From assembly GCF_900101705.1 (NCBI RefSeq), contig NZ_FNAC01000008.1, positions 22,501 through 86,500 of the forward strand: a stretch of DNA of 64,000 nt, given 5' to 3'. Shown piece after piece: positions 7,015 through 15,352 of this stretch (the first letter of the stretch is position 1; each line of letters begins with the position of its first letter). The notes beneath the pieces are model-generated. The model was not told where the DNA came from, made no database searches, and was given only the letters and a program-made list of their open reading frames with translations. A program made the translations under genes and the position numbers. The DNA comes from Algoriphagus faecimaris (GTDB taxonomy: Bacteria > Bacteroidota > Bacteroidia > Cytophagales > Cyclobacteriaceae).

Positions 7015-8013
7015 CTAAAACTTCGGTATTCCCACAAAATACAAATCGAATCCACCCAATCCACCGGGACGGTTGGAGGAGAAGATCATCAATTGATTTT
7101 CAAACCCCATAGCGTTCGAGACCACAGGTCTGTATTCATCGAATTCGGAATTGATCTTGGGGCCGAAGTTTTCCGGCTCGGTCCAGCCACCTCCACTGCG
7201 AAACGAGTAATACAAATCGTAGCCTCCATATCCTCCAGGACGGTCAGAGGAAAAGACCAGCAAGTCCCCGTAGACAAAAGGCATGTGGTCATTGGAGGTG
7301 GTATTCATCCCGATTTTTTGGATATCCTTTTCTTCGGCACTTTGGAGGTATTCCAACACCGATCCGCTTGCTGGCAAATCCACCTCATAGATATCAAAAG
7401 TCCCATCCCGATCCGAGCTAAAAAGCATTTTTTCAGGTCGGCCTTGGCTTTCTACTCCAGCACCTTTCAAATAATCGGCTCCATAAAAGGAGGGGTACAT
7501 TACACTCGATCCATTTTCCATTAGTCTCAAAGAAGCCTCAGCACCATCGATTTCCTGTGAGTTAGCTTCTCGGGGTTCGGAAAGAATGGAATAAACACCC
7601 TCGGCATCGTCCCGGCTAAAGAGCAAAATATCTCCAGCTTCCGAATCAAAGAAGGTATATGGCCCTTTTTCATTGAAATTCGTTTCCGTTTTTCTGACCC
7701 AATCTCTCAACCAGGTATCAAAAAGGGTATTACCTCGATCTACTCTTAAGAATCCCTCTGACTTATCCCAATAAAAAACCAAGTTGGATTCTACTAAATT
7801 AAAATGATTGGGTTGAGAATTAATTCGATTGGATGAAAAAACAAGTTTAAACCCATGATTAATTGTGGGTACATCCGAATTAACATCGTCAAATGGAGAA
7901 TTGATTACTGACAAATTGGTCGCCTCTTCCGGGAAAATGCCGACAGGGTATTTGTTTTGGTTACAGGAGAGAAGACCAACAAAGAAAACAAATAGAATTA
8001 TTGACTTTTTCAT
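7015..8013 (-). CDS. PD40/WD40-like beta-propeller lipoprotein
   Basis: A 332-residue lipoprotein: the leader MKKSIILFVFFVGLLSC gives a lipobox LLSC at Cys17. The body repeats propeller-blade signatures such as LVFSSNR, LLFSRDDAEG, MLFSSDRDGTFDIYEVD, FSSDRPGGYGGYDLYYS and FSSNRPGGLGGFDLYFV, typical of PD40 (TolB/OmpA-associated) blades in Bacteroidota. About six blades can be seen. The role is unknown, but such proteins usually act in envelope protein-protein contacts. It converges on the VapBC module and is read from a region holding an 8-bp tandem repeat (8080-8110). Confidence 0.8.
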   Translation of the reverse strand: MKKSIILFVFFVGLLSCNQNKYPVGIFPEEATNLSVINSPFDDVNSDVPTINHGFKLVFSSNRINSQPNHFNLVESNLVFYWDKSEGFLRVDRGNTLFDTWLRDWVRKTETNFNEKGPYTFFDSEAGDILLFSRDDAEGVYSILSEPREANSQEIDGAEASLRLMENGSSVMYPSFYGADYLKGAGVESQGRPEKMLFSSDRDGTFDIYEVDLPASGSVLEYLQSAEEKDIQKIGMNTTSNDHMPFVYGDLLVFSSDRPGGYGGYDLYYSFRSGGGWTEPENFGPKINSEFDEYRPVVSNAMGFENQLMIFSSNRPGGLGGFDLYFVGIPKF

Positions 8014-8079
8014 CTTAATCCGGTTATCATTTTTAAACTGTTGTAAAATCAGTTCAAATCCCCGCTTCCAAGACCAAAA

Positions 8080-8110
8080 TTTGATTGTTTGATTGTTTGA
8101 TTGTTTGATT
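8080..8110. repeat. 8-bp tandem repeat, about 3.9 units
   Basis: TTTGATTG is repeated perfectly just under four times, between the divergent PD40 lipoprotein and VOC genes. Each unit contains TTTG, which resembles the -33 element of Bacteroidota promoters on the plus strand. The rest of 8014-8365 holds only this repeat and REP half element R5. Confidence 0.85.
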
Positions 8111-8254
8111 TCATAGTTTCACTGGAAAAGTGTAAAAGTTTATGACTAAAACTAGGGAAAAATTTCTAAAATCAAGTATGCCAGATAGATATTCATCATT
8201 TTTTAACACTAATTTTTATTGGATAAAGCATAATCAGTAAAGAGAATGAACTAA

Positions 8255-8284
8255 CCCTTCGAGGTTTTAGAAACCTCAAAGGAT
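8255..8284. repeat. REP-like half element R5
   Basis: CCCTTCGAGGTTTTAG followed by AAACCTCAAAGGAT matches the proximal half of R1 and R3, with the hairpin GAGGTTT/AAACCTC. It is an isolated half copy about 80 bases before the VOC gene. Confidence 0.75.
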
Positions 8285-8365
8285 GAACAGCTTAAACTGC
8301 CAATTAGAAACTAGTTTAATCTACATTAGTACTTGTAAAACAATATCAATTATTCTCAACTTAGT

Positions 8366-8761
8366 ATGCCCCAGCAACTCGGACAACTCTCCTTGCTCGT
8401 CAGAGACTATGACGAAGCCATCGACTACTATACCCAAATCTTGGACTTTGAGCTTTTGGAAGACACCAAACTCTCAGAAACCAAGCGATGGGTCAGAGTA
8501 TCTCCGCCAGGGTCCACTTGCCATTTGCTTTTAGCCAAAGCAGCCAATGAAACTCAAGAAAGGCAAATCGGATTTCAAGCCGGCGGACGGGTTTTTCTCT
8601 TTCTTTACACCGATGATTTTTGGAGAGATTATAAAACATATTCGGATCGTGGCGTGGAATTTATCCGTGAACCGGCAGAAGAAAGCTATGGAACGGTTTC
8701 AGTTTTTAGAGATTTGTATGGAAATCTATGGGATCTGATCGAACGAAAACAAATCGTTTAA
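8366..8761 (+). CDS. VOC/glyoxalase-fold protein
   Basis: A 131-residue protein with two beta-alpha-beta-beta-beta halves typical of the vicinal oxygen chelate superfamily. It starts QLGQLSLLVRDYDEAIDYY and ends VFRDLYGNLWDLIERK, a characteristic C-terminal strand with a metal-ligand Glu. Members include glyoxalases, dioxygenases and antibiotic-binding proteins; substrate cannot be told. Length is normal for a single-domain VOC protein. The protease gene follows 53 bases later and may be co-transcribed. Confidence 0.85.
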   Translation: MPQQLGQLSLLVRDYDEAIDYYTQILDFELLEDTKLSETKRWVRVSPPGSTCHLLLAKAANETQERQIGFQAGGRVFLFLYTDDFWRDYKTYSDRGVEFIREPAEESYGTVSVFRDLYGNLWDLIERKQIV

Positions 8762-8814
8762 AGCCAAAATTTTTTATCTTCTGCTTTCTATCTTTTACCT
8801 CTCAAGAGAAAATC

Positions 8815-10212
8815 ATGTCCAAATCAACCCGCAAACTCAATGATGTGGCCCGACAAATGATGAGTGGAGTCGTGCAGATCCTCGTCGAAGGCTACTTGGA
8901 AGAAGACATTCAATCCGTTTTGAATCCCGCCATACGGATTCCGGGTATTTGGTCAGGTTCTGGATTTTTTGTCAAATACAATGATCTCGAGGGCTATATC
9001 GTAACCAATGCCCATGTGGTCCGCAATGCAGTGAAAATAGAAATCAGCTCCATGCTGACCAGTGAAGAGCGCTTTAAGGCGGAAATCGTAGGCTTAGTCA
9101 AGCAACTCGAGCCGGATGTAGCCCTGATCAAACTCAGCGAAAAGGAACTGACTCGCTTTAAAAAACTGGCGATCCAACCTATCGAGTACTTGGAGTTGCG
9201 TGAAGGAAGCAGTCCCTCAAGAGGTGAAGCCATCAAAGCAATCGGCTATCCCCTGGGCATGGCCGAACCCAATATCACCGGAGGAGAGATCACCAATTTC
9301 ATCTCGGGTTCTGAGTTTAGTTCCGAACGATACGTGACCAATGCTGCCATCAATCCGGGAAACTCCGGCGGTCCAAGTATCAATGAGGATGGGAAAGTAG
9401 TGGGCGTAAATACTGCAGTCATCGTCAATGCAGAAAATATCGGTTTCATCACTCCTGCCAGCTTTGTGAAAATCATTATCGAAAACCTCATCCTTCTGAA
9501 TGAACCCAAATTTGCAGGCATAGGCGGGAAACTTCAGAAGAATTCAGAAAATTTCAATCCTTTACTGAAGCAAGGACAAGCTAAAGGAGTGATTATTTCC
9601 CAAGTGATATCCAATGGATTTCTAGAGGCGGCCAAACTTCAGGCGAGAGATGTGATACTTTCCATCAATGGGATAGAATTCGATCGGCATGGGATCGTGA
9701 TCGGAAAAGAGGGACTTTACCGACATACCAATATTTTTGATGTCATGAAGCTCGTTCCGATCGGGGAAGAGGTCACCATCAACTATTTGAGAGCGGGAGA
9801 AATTCACCAAACGCAAGCCCAAGCCATGCCAAATCCTGAGAAAGGCATCATTTCCAATCCGATTTTGAGTGAGAGAAGCTTTTTGGAGATTTTTGGGATG
9901 ATCGTACAGCCCCTGAGCTTTGAAATCATTCAAGCTATCCAAGAAGTGGATCCCTATGCCCAAATCGAAATGCTCAAAATCCTCGATCGGGACAAACCCA
10001 TGCTGGTGGTTACCCATATCCACCAAGGTACACAGACAGATGAAATGGAATGGCCTCTCGGTGAACTGATCATCAAAGCAAACGATCAGGAAATACATAC
10101 CTTGGAGGAATTGCAAAAAGTCATCGAAAACTCGTCAAAGGAGGCTATACTTCTGGAGTGCATGAGTGGGACCATTGGATATTTCCAACTTGAGGAAGAA
10201 AGTGAAAATTAA
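8815..10212 (+). CDS. Deg/HtrA-like S1C serine protease with PDZ domains, no signal peptide
   Basis: A 465-residue trypsin-like protease. The catalytic triad is H67 (TNAHVV), D101 (DVALIKL) and S184 (GNSGGP). A first PDZ domain follows at about 265-350 ([25 protein letters not shown]) and a second PDZ-like region at about 385-460 ([17 protein letters not shown]). The start [10 protein letters not shown] was chosen because the longer frame beginning at 8728 overlaps the VOC gene and adds an unrelated leader. With this start there is no signal peptide, so unlike classic DegP/DegQ it is probably cytoplasmic. It likely trims or degrades damaged proteins. All active-site residues are present. Confidence 0.87.
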   Translation: MSKSTRKLNDVARQMMSGVVQILVEGYLEEDIQSVLNPAIRIPGIWSGSGFFVKYNDLEGYIVTNAHVVRNAVKIEISSMLTSEERFKAEIVGLVKQLEPDVALIKLSEKELTRFKKLAIQPIEYLELREGSSPSRGEAIKAIGYPLGMAEPNITGGEITNFISGSEFSSERYVTNAAINPGNSGGPSINEDGKVVGVNTAVIVNAENIGFITPASFVKIIIENLILLNEPKFAGIGGKLQKNSENFNPLLKQGQAKGVIISQVISNGFLEAAKLQARDVILSINGIEFDRHGIVIGKEGLYRHTNIFDVMKLVPIGEEVTINYLRAGEIHQTQAQAMPNPEKGIISNPILSERSFLEIFGMIVQPLSFEIIQAIQEVDPYAQIEMLKILDRDKPMLVVTHIHQGTQTDEMEWPLGELIIKANDQEIHTLEELQKVIENSSKEAILLECMSGTIGYFQLEEESEN

Positions 10213-10309
10213 ATATTTTATAATTTTTACCCCTTTGCTAAGTAATCGGATAGTTAGAAAAACAGGATTTACAATAATTCGTAACTTTAATTCTATATTC
10301 ATTATTCCC

Positions 10310-10537
10310 TTGGAACATCAACCTAACAATCCCCTTCACGGCATTCGCCTCGACACCATCTTAGAGCAATTGGTCGCTCATTATGGATGGGAGGAACTGG
10401 GTGAGCGCATCACCATTCGCTGCTTTACTCATGATCCGTCGATCAAGTCCAGCTTAAAATTCCTCCGAAAAACCCCTTGGGCCCGAGAGCGGGTTGAAGG
10501 CTTGTATTTAAAAATGCAGCGGGATATGAAAAAGTAG
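10310..10537 (+). CDS. VF530 (DUF2132) family small DNA-binding protein, TTG start
   Basis: A 75-residue protein matching the VF530 family closely: [28 protein letters not shown], then [14 protein letters not shown] and [13 protein letters not shown]530 proteins are small helical proteins reported to bind double-stranded DNA; their cellular role is unclear. No ATG lies near the conserved start, so I place the start at TTG 10310-10312, giving the usual family length. The upstream in-frame extension to an ATG at 10166 would overlap the protease gene and shows no conservation-like sequence. Confidence 0.85.
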   Translation: MEHQPNNPLHGIRLDTILEQLVAHYGWEELGERITIRCFTHDPSIKSSLKFLRKTPWARERVEGLYLKMQRDMKK

Positions 10538-10709
10538 CTAGGAAGCAGGATTGAGGTTTTGAGTATTTTTTCTAGTTTTAAAACAACAATTTCTTCAAAT
10601 CCCGAAAAGGCCACTTTGACCATCCTTAGCTTAAGCCATTCACTGTATCAAAGTTGGAGCTAACCTTTCCCATCATCCTTAAATGGTTTTTTATTTCCCC
10701 CACAAACCC

Positions 10710-10717
10710 TATTTTTG
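10710..10717 (+). promoter_or_regulatory. Possible -7 element of the metK promoter
   Basis: TATTTTTG fits the Bacteroidota -7 consensus TAnnTTTG and would give a leader of about 30 bases before metK. The -33 position reads TTTT rather than TTTG, so this is weak. Confidence 0.25.
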
Positions 10718-10752
10718 GGCTTTCTTTGAAAAACGTATAAGCACGCAAGTTT

Positions 10753-12006
10753 ATGGCATATCTATTTACCTCAGAGTCAGTATCTGAGGGTCATCCTGAC
10801 AAAATTGCTGACCAAATCTCCGATGCACTGATCGATAACTTTTTGGCATTTGATCCGAGTTCCAAAGTAGCCTGCGAAACCCTCGTCACCACCGGACAGG
10901 TTGTACTCGCCGGAGAAGTCAAATCGGACATCTATCTCGATGTGCAAAAAATCGCCAGGGATGTGATCAACCGTATCGGATACACTAAAAGTGATTACAT
11001 GTTTGAAGGCAATTCCTGTGGGGTACTTTCTGCTATTCACGAGCAATCCGCAGACATCAATCAAGGTGTGGAGCGTCAAAGCCCCGAGGAGCAGGGGGCA
11101 GGCGATCAGGGGATGATGTTTGGCTACGCGACTAATGAAACCGAAAACTACATGCCGCTGGCATTGGATCTTTCTCATCGAATTTTGAAAGAATTAGCTG
11201 CCTTGCGACGCGAAAATAAGGACATCACTTACCTCCGCCCCGATTCCAAAGCACAGGTGACCATCGAATACAGCGATGACAATGTCCCTCAGCGAATCGA
11301 GGCGATCGTGATTTCTACGCAGCACGATGATTTTGGTACCGAGGAATCCATGCTCGCCAAAATCAAGTCCGATCTCATTTCCATTCTAATCCCTAGGGTA
11401 AAGGCCGGATTGACTGAAGACATTCAAAAGCTGTTCACCTCAGACATCAAATACCACATCAACCCAACCGGGAAATTTGTGATCGGTGGACCTCATGGTG
11501 ATACCGGCCTCACCGGCCGAAAAATCATCGTAGATACCTACGGCGGCAAAGGTGCACATGGTGGGGGAGCATTCTCTGGGAAAGACCCTTCCAAAGTGGA
11601 CCGATCCGCAGCCTACGCCACCCGACACATTGCCAAAAATATGGTGGCAGCAGGCGTAGCCAGCGAAATGCTGGTACAGGTTTCCTATGCGATCGGCGTC
11701 GCAGCCCCTATGGGCATCTACGTCAACACCTACGGTACAGCCAATGTAGGCATGACAGACGGAGAAATCGCCAAAAAGATCGAAGAGCTATTTGATATGC
11801 GACCCTATGCCATCGAGCAGCGGCTCAAGCTCCGCAATCCGATTTATGAGGAAACTGCCGCCTATGGCCACATGGGACGAGAGAACGAAGTGGTTACCAA
11901 GACTTTCTTCTCTCCTTACCGGGATGAAATCAAACTTGATGTAGAGCTTTTCACTTGGGAAAAACTAGACTTCGTCGATAAAATCAAGTCGGCATTTCAT
12001 TTATAA
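10753..12006 (+). CDS. metK: S-adenosylmethionine synthetase
   Basis: A 417-residue methionine adenosyltransferase that makes S-adenosylmethionine from methionine and ATP in the cytoplasm. Family signatures are all present: [18 protein letters not shown] at the N-terminus, the hexapeptide region [12 protein letters not shown] (about 116-127), [16 protein letters not shown], and the phosphate-binding loop [19 protein letters not shown] (about 272-290). Length is slightly above the usual 380-400 but typical of Bacteroidota. It appears to be transcribed alone, ending in a strong terminator at 12013. Confidence 0.98.
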   Translation: MAYLFTSESVSEGHPDKIADQISDALIDNFLAFDPSSKVACETLVTTGQVVLAGEVKSDIYLDVQKIARDVINRIGYTKSDYMFEGNSCGVLSAIHEQSADINQGVERQSPEEQGAGDQGMMFGYATNETENYMPLALDLSHRILKELAALRRENKDITYLRPDSKAQVTIEYSDDNVPQRIEAIVISTQHDDFGTEESMLAKIKSDLISILIPRVKAGLTEDIQKLFTSDIKYHINPTGKFVIGGPHGDTGLTGRKIIVDTYGGKGAHGGGAFSGKDPSKVDRSAAYATRHIAKNMVAAGVASEMLVQVSYAIGVAAPMGIYVNTYGTANVGMTDGEIAKKIEELFDMRPYAIEQRLKLRNPIYEETAAYGHMGRENEVVTKTFFSPYRDEIKLDVELFTWEKLDFVDKIKSAFHL

Positions 12007-12012
12007 AACAAC

Positions 12013-12042
12013 AAGCCTCTCGAAATTCGAGAGGCTTTTTTG
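12013..12042 (+). terminator. Intrinsic terminator of metK
   Basis: AAGCCTCTCGAA and TTCGAGAGGCTT form a perfect stem with a tight A-rich loop, followed by a T-run. It begins seven bases after the metK stop codon. Confidence 0.92.
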
Positions 12043-12073
12043 TTTATTTGAAAAATGTTTAGCCACAACGAAT

Positions 12074-12116
12074 TCTCCATCCACCCTTCCATTCCCAGTC
12101 ATTTTTCCTATATTTA
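12074..12116. repeat. 43-bp direct repeat, left copy
   Basis: Identical over 43 bases to 12784-12826. It begins TCTCCATCCACCC and ends CCTATATTTA. The two copies bracket the ParE-type toxin-antitoxin pair exactly. The end TATATTTA is close to the -7 element TAnnTTTG, so the repeat may carry promoter sequence. Confidence 0.95.
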
Positions 12117-12206
12117 AGTACGCAAATGGCAATGATGGAGTTGGTTTAAGTATAAATTTTAAAGATTAGTTATTCGAACTATGAGTATTGCAAAAAATAT
12201 TTTCAA

Positions 12207-12416
12207 ATGAAAATCACTATAGAAATAGAAGAAAGTCGATTTCAAACCTTTCTAGAATTTATTAAGACCTTGGATTATGTTTCTGTGGAAGAATTAAGCC
12301 CTTCTATCCCCCAATGGCAAATAAATGAAACAGAAATAAGATTGAAGCAAATTCAAGAAGGGAAAATGAAAACTAGAAGTTGGGAGGAGGCCCAGGACGA
12401 GCTCTTTGAAGGATGA
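12207..12416 (+). CDS. Probable antitoxin of a ParE/RelE-type pair
   Basis: A 69-residue protein starting MKITIEIEESRFQTFLEFI and ending with an acidic, Trp-containing tail (RSWEEAQDELFEG). This matches small Bacteroidota antitoxins that precede ParE-superfamily toxins. It has no clear DNA-binding motif that I can name. The toxin gene starts inside its stop codon (ATGA, 12413-12416), so the two are translationally coupled. It would bind and silence the toxin and probably repress the operon. The pair lies between 43-bp direct repeats. Confidence 0.75.
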   Translation: MKITIEIEESRFQTFLEFIKTLDYVSVEELSPSIPQWQINETEIRLKQIQEGKMKTRSWEEAQDELFEG

Positions 12417-12709
12417 AGAAATTTTTTCTAGAAATATCTTTAGCCGCTGAATTAGATATAAAAAACGCCTACCATTGGTATGAAAGGGAACGTAAAGGCT
12501 TAGGAAAAAAAATTAAAGCTGAAATCATCCAATCTTTTATAAAAATTAAAAACTCCCCTTTTTTGTATCAAATTCGATACACAACTATTCGAATTTGTTT
12601 TTTAAACGGTTTCCCATTTGGAATCCATTATACCGTTTGGAATAGTAAAATCATAATCGTTTCTGTTTTTCACACTGCCCAAGATTCAGACAGGTGGTCC
12701 TCGATTTGA
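12413..12709 (+). CDS. ParE/RelE superfamily toxin
   Basis: A 98-residue protein with the ParE/RelE toxin fold pattern: a strand (FFLEISLAAELDI), the helix pair with NAYHWYERERKGLGKKI, a central block with FLYQIRY and FPFGIHYTVWN, and the terminal strand KIIIVSVFHTAQDSDRW. The terminal HxxQDxxxW signature is common in plasmid-stabilisation ParE proteins. Targets in the family are gyrase (ParE) or ribosome-bound mRNA (RelE), and sequence alone does not decide between them. The frame is intact and coupled to the antitoxin by a four-base overlap. Confidence 0.87.
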   Translation: MKKFFLEISLAAELDIKNAYHWYERERKGLGKKIKAEIIQSFIKIKNSPFLYQIRYTTIRICFLNGFPFGIHYTVWNSKIIIVSVFHTAQDSDRWSSI

Positions 12710-12783
12710 TAAAAAAAGCTGGCCAGTTCTTGAAAGAAATTAAAAAACTCCATTTTTCGTGCTTTTCACTTTCATTCATGAAA

Positions 12784-12826
12784 TCTCCATCCACCCTTCC
12801 ATTCCCAGTCATTTTTCCTATATTTA
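12784..12826. repeat. 43-bp direct repeat, right copy
   Basis: Perfect copy of 12074-12116, ending 60 bases before the trehalose-phosphate synthase start. It occupies the place expected for that gene's promoter region. Confidence 0.95.
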
Positions 12827-12886
12827 GCTAATCACCTTTTTGAAAAGGTCTGTTCTTTTCAAGTTTTTAACTGCAATACCTTACCT

Positions 12887-15061
12887 ATGGCAAAAACCAT
12901 TATTGTATCCAACCGATTGCCCATTTCACTGAGACATAGAAATGGACGCTTTGAATTCAAACCCTCAGCCGGAGGACTCGCGACCGGTCTGGGCTCCATC
13001 TACAAATCCGGCGAAAACATCTGGATCGGATGGCCCGGGAATACGGTCGATGATCCCGAGCAGCGAGCAGAGATCATTCTCGAACTTCACGACCTTAAAA
13101 TGGCCCCCGTTTTCCTCTCTAAAGAAGATGTGGAGCAGTTTTACGAGGGCTTTAGCAATGAGACCCTTTGGCCTGCATTTCATTATTTCACCCAATACAT
13201 GACCTACAATGCTGAGCATTGGGAGGCTTATGTTCGAGTCAATCAGAAGTTTTGCGAAGCAATCCTCAAAAAGGCCGATCCGGATGATACCATCTGGGTG
13301 CATGATTACCAATTACTCCTGCTTCCTCAGATGCTACGGGAAGTTTTACCCAATGCCACCATTGCATTTTTCCAACATATCCCATTTCCCTCCTACGAAA
13401 TCATCCGCATGATCCCTTGGAGAAAACAACTCTTAGAAGGCGTCTGCGGTGCCGATCTGATTGGCTTTCATACCTACGATGATATGCGGCATTTTATGAG
13501 TGCAGTGGGTCGAATTACCGGACTATCCAGTGAAAGCGGATACATTCAGGCGGATAACCGCATCATCAATGTGGACTCTTTCCCTATGGGAATCGATTAT
13601 GACAAATTTGCCAAACAGGCCAAGAGTAAAAAGACCCAAAGCATCGTCCGGGAATTTACCAAACAGGTGGCCGATCAAAAGCTGATTATTACCATCGATA
13701 GGCTAGATTACTCCAAAGGAATCCCGCAAAGAATTCACGCTTTCAACCAGCTACTCAAAGAACACAAAGAGCTTCGAGGCAAGGTCTCCATGATTATGAT
13801 CGTAGTCCCTAGTCGGGACAAGGTTCAGTCCTACAAGGAACTCAAAGAGGAAATAGATTTGCTCGTCGGCCGGATCAATTCGGAATATTCCACACTCAAC
13901 TGGGTACCGGTTCATTATTTCTACCGCAGCTTTCCTTTTGAGGAGCTCAGTGCCTTCTACAATATGTCAGACATCGCGCTCGTCACTCCCTTGAGGGATG
14001 GTATGAATCTGGTCTGCAAAGAATACGTGGCCAGCCGAACGGATCAGACGGGGGTATTAATCCTCTCAGAAATGGCCGGAGCGTCTAAGGAACTTCAAGA
14101 CGCTGTATTGGTCAACCCCAATGATCAGCAAGGTGTGGTCGATGCAATCTACAATGCGCTGACCATGAAGCCTGCCGAGCAAAAGGCCAGAATTTCTTCC
14201 ATGCAGGAAAGTCTCAAAAAATACGACATTTTCCAATGGGTAAAAGTCTTCCTAGACCGAATCGAGCATGTCAAAGAGAAGCAGGCCGAACTCACCTCCA
14301 AAGACGTGGACACCAAAGTCCTAAACGAGATCGAAAAATCCTTCAAAGCAGCCAAAAACCCCGTACTATTCTTGGATTATGATGGTACATTGACGGGATT
14401 TGTCGCCAATCCCAACGATGCCAAACCGGACGCCGAACTCAAGGCTATCATCAAAGGACTCAGTCAAATCGCCCAAGTGGTCATCATTTCCGGTCGGGAC
14501 AAGGACACCCTCGGCACTTGGTTTAAAGGCCAACAAATCGACATGATCGCCGAGCATGGAGTCTGGGTGAAAAGGAAAGAAAACAAAGGAGACTGGGAGC
14601 TCTATGCTGAAGTGGATGACAGCTGGAAGGATGACATACGCTCGGTGATGGAATATTATGTTCTCCGTACGCCAGGAGCTTTTATCGAAGAAAAGCATCA
14701 TTCTTTGGTGTGGCATTACCGCAAAGTAGAAAGTGGCCTGGGAGACTTGCGTATGCGGGAACTCTTCAGTCACTTAAAATACATGGCCCGCGGTCATAAT
14801 TTGCAAGTATTGGAAGGCAACATGGTCCTAGAGATCAAGCGTCCTGATATCAACAAAGGCCGTGCAGCTACGGCTCTGATGAAAGGCAGCGATTATGATT
14901 TTATACTTGCCGTCGGTGACGACTGGACCGATGAGGATACGTTTAAAGTCATGCCAAAGAATGCCTATACTATTCGAGTGGGATATGCCTATACCCAAGC
15001 CAATTACAACATTAAATCCGTCCGTCAAGTGCGGAATTTATTGGGAAAACTGATCGATTAA
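12887..15061 (+). CDS. Bifunctional trehalose-6-phosphate synthase/phosphatase
   Basis: A 724-residue fusion that makes trehalose from UDP-glucose (or another NDP-glucose) and glucose-6-phosphate in two steps. The N-terminal GT20 domain (about 1-470) begins IIVSNRLPISL and contains GGLATGLG, VHDYQLLLLPQML, IDRLDYSKGIPQR and the donor-binding end LRDGMNLVCKEYV. The C-terminal HAD phosphatase (about 490-724) has LDYDGTLTGF near residue 496 and VGDDWTDEDTF. Both sets of catalytic residues are present. Trehalose protects against osmotic and desiccation stress. The gene appears monocistronic, with a strong terminator downstream. The direct repeat just upstream suggests its promoter region was duplicated around a toxin-antitoxin module. 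Confidence 0.96.
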   Translation: MAKTIIVSNRLPISLRHRNGRFEFKPSAGGLATGLGSIYKSGENIWIGWPGNTVDDPEQRAEIILELHDLKMAPVFLSKEDVEQFYEGFSNETLWPAFHYFTQYMTYNAEHWEAYVRVNQKFCEAILKKADPDDTIWVHDYQLLLLPQMLREVLPNATIAFFQHIPFPSYEIIRMIPWRKQLLEGVCGADLIGFHTYDDMRHFMSAVGRITGLSSESGYIQADNRIINVDSFPMGIDYDKFAKQAKSKKTQSIVREFTKQVADQKLIITIDRLDYSKGIPQRIHAFNQLLKEHKELRGKVSMIMIVVPSRDKVQSYKELKEEIDLLVGRINSEYSTLNWVPVHYFYRSFPFEELSAFYNMSDIALVTPLRDGMNLVCKEYVASRTDQTGVLILSEMAGASKELQDAVLVNPNDQQGVVDAIYNALTMKPAEQKARISSMQESLKKYDIFQWVKVFLDRIEHVKEKQAELTSKDVDTKVLNEIEKSFKAAKNPVLFLDYDGTLTGFVANPNDAKPDAELKAIIKGLSQIAQVVIISGRDKDTLGTWFKGQQIDMIAEHGVWVKRKENKGDWELYAEVDDSWKDDIRSVMEYYVLRTPGAFIEEKHHSLVWHYRKVESGLGDLRMRELFSHLKYMARGHNLQVLEGNMVLEIKRPDINKGRAATALMKGSDYDFILAVGDDWTDEDTFKVMPKNAYTIRVGYAYTQANYNIKSVRQVRNLLGKLID

Positions 15062-15070
15062 AAATAAAAA

Positions 15071-15112
15071 AGGCCTGTCAGGCTTTTAAAACCTGACAGG
15101 CCTATCTTTTTA
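15071..15112 (+). terminator. Intrinsic terminator of the trehalose gene
   Basis: AGGCCTGTCAGG (15071-15082) pairs perfectly with CCTGACAGGCCT (15092-15103), followed by a T-rich stretch. It begins ten bases after the stop codon. Confidence 0.88.
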
Positions 15113-15352
15113 AGCCTATAAATCGACTCGGGCTCCTCATAAACCAAATTTACATCCCACAGTCTGAAAAGATAAAAATTGTACTCCTCTTAGTAGTCTT
15201 GACTTTTATCACTACCTTATAGTCAATTAACTCTCTTTTGCAAAGCCAGTTTGGAAAGTATAAATAGAGTTTACGGCCAACTATTGTTTAAAAATATTTT
15301 GTTTAGCCGAATCTCGAATATGATTTGGTTGCATGTTACATTAAATTTTATG

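Noticed and set aside
7003-7524. Plus-strand open frame of 173 codons
   Set aside because: It is antisense to the PD40 lipoprotein, which has a lipobox and clear blade repeats. The plus-strand product has no family features.
10166-10309. Longer N-terminus for the VF530 protein from ATG 10166
   Set aside because: It overlaps the protease gene and adds about 48 residues with no resemblance to the family. The family-length protein begins at the TTG at 10310.
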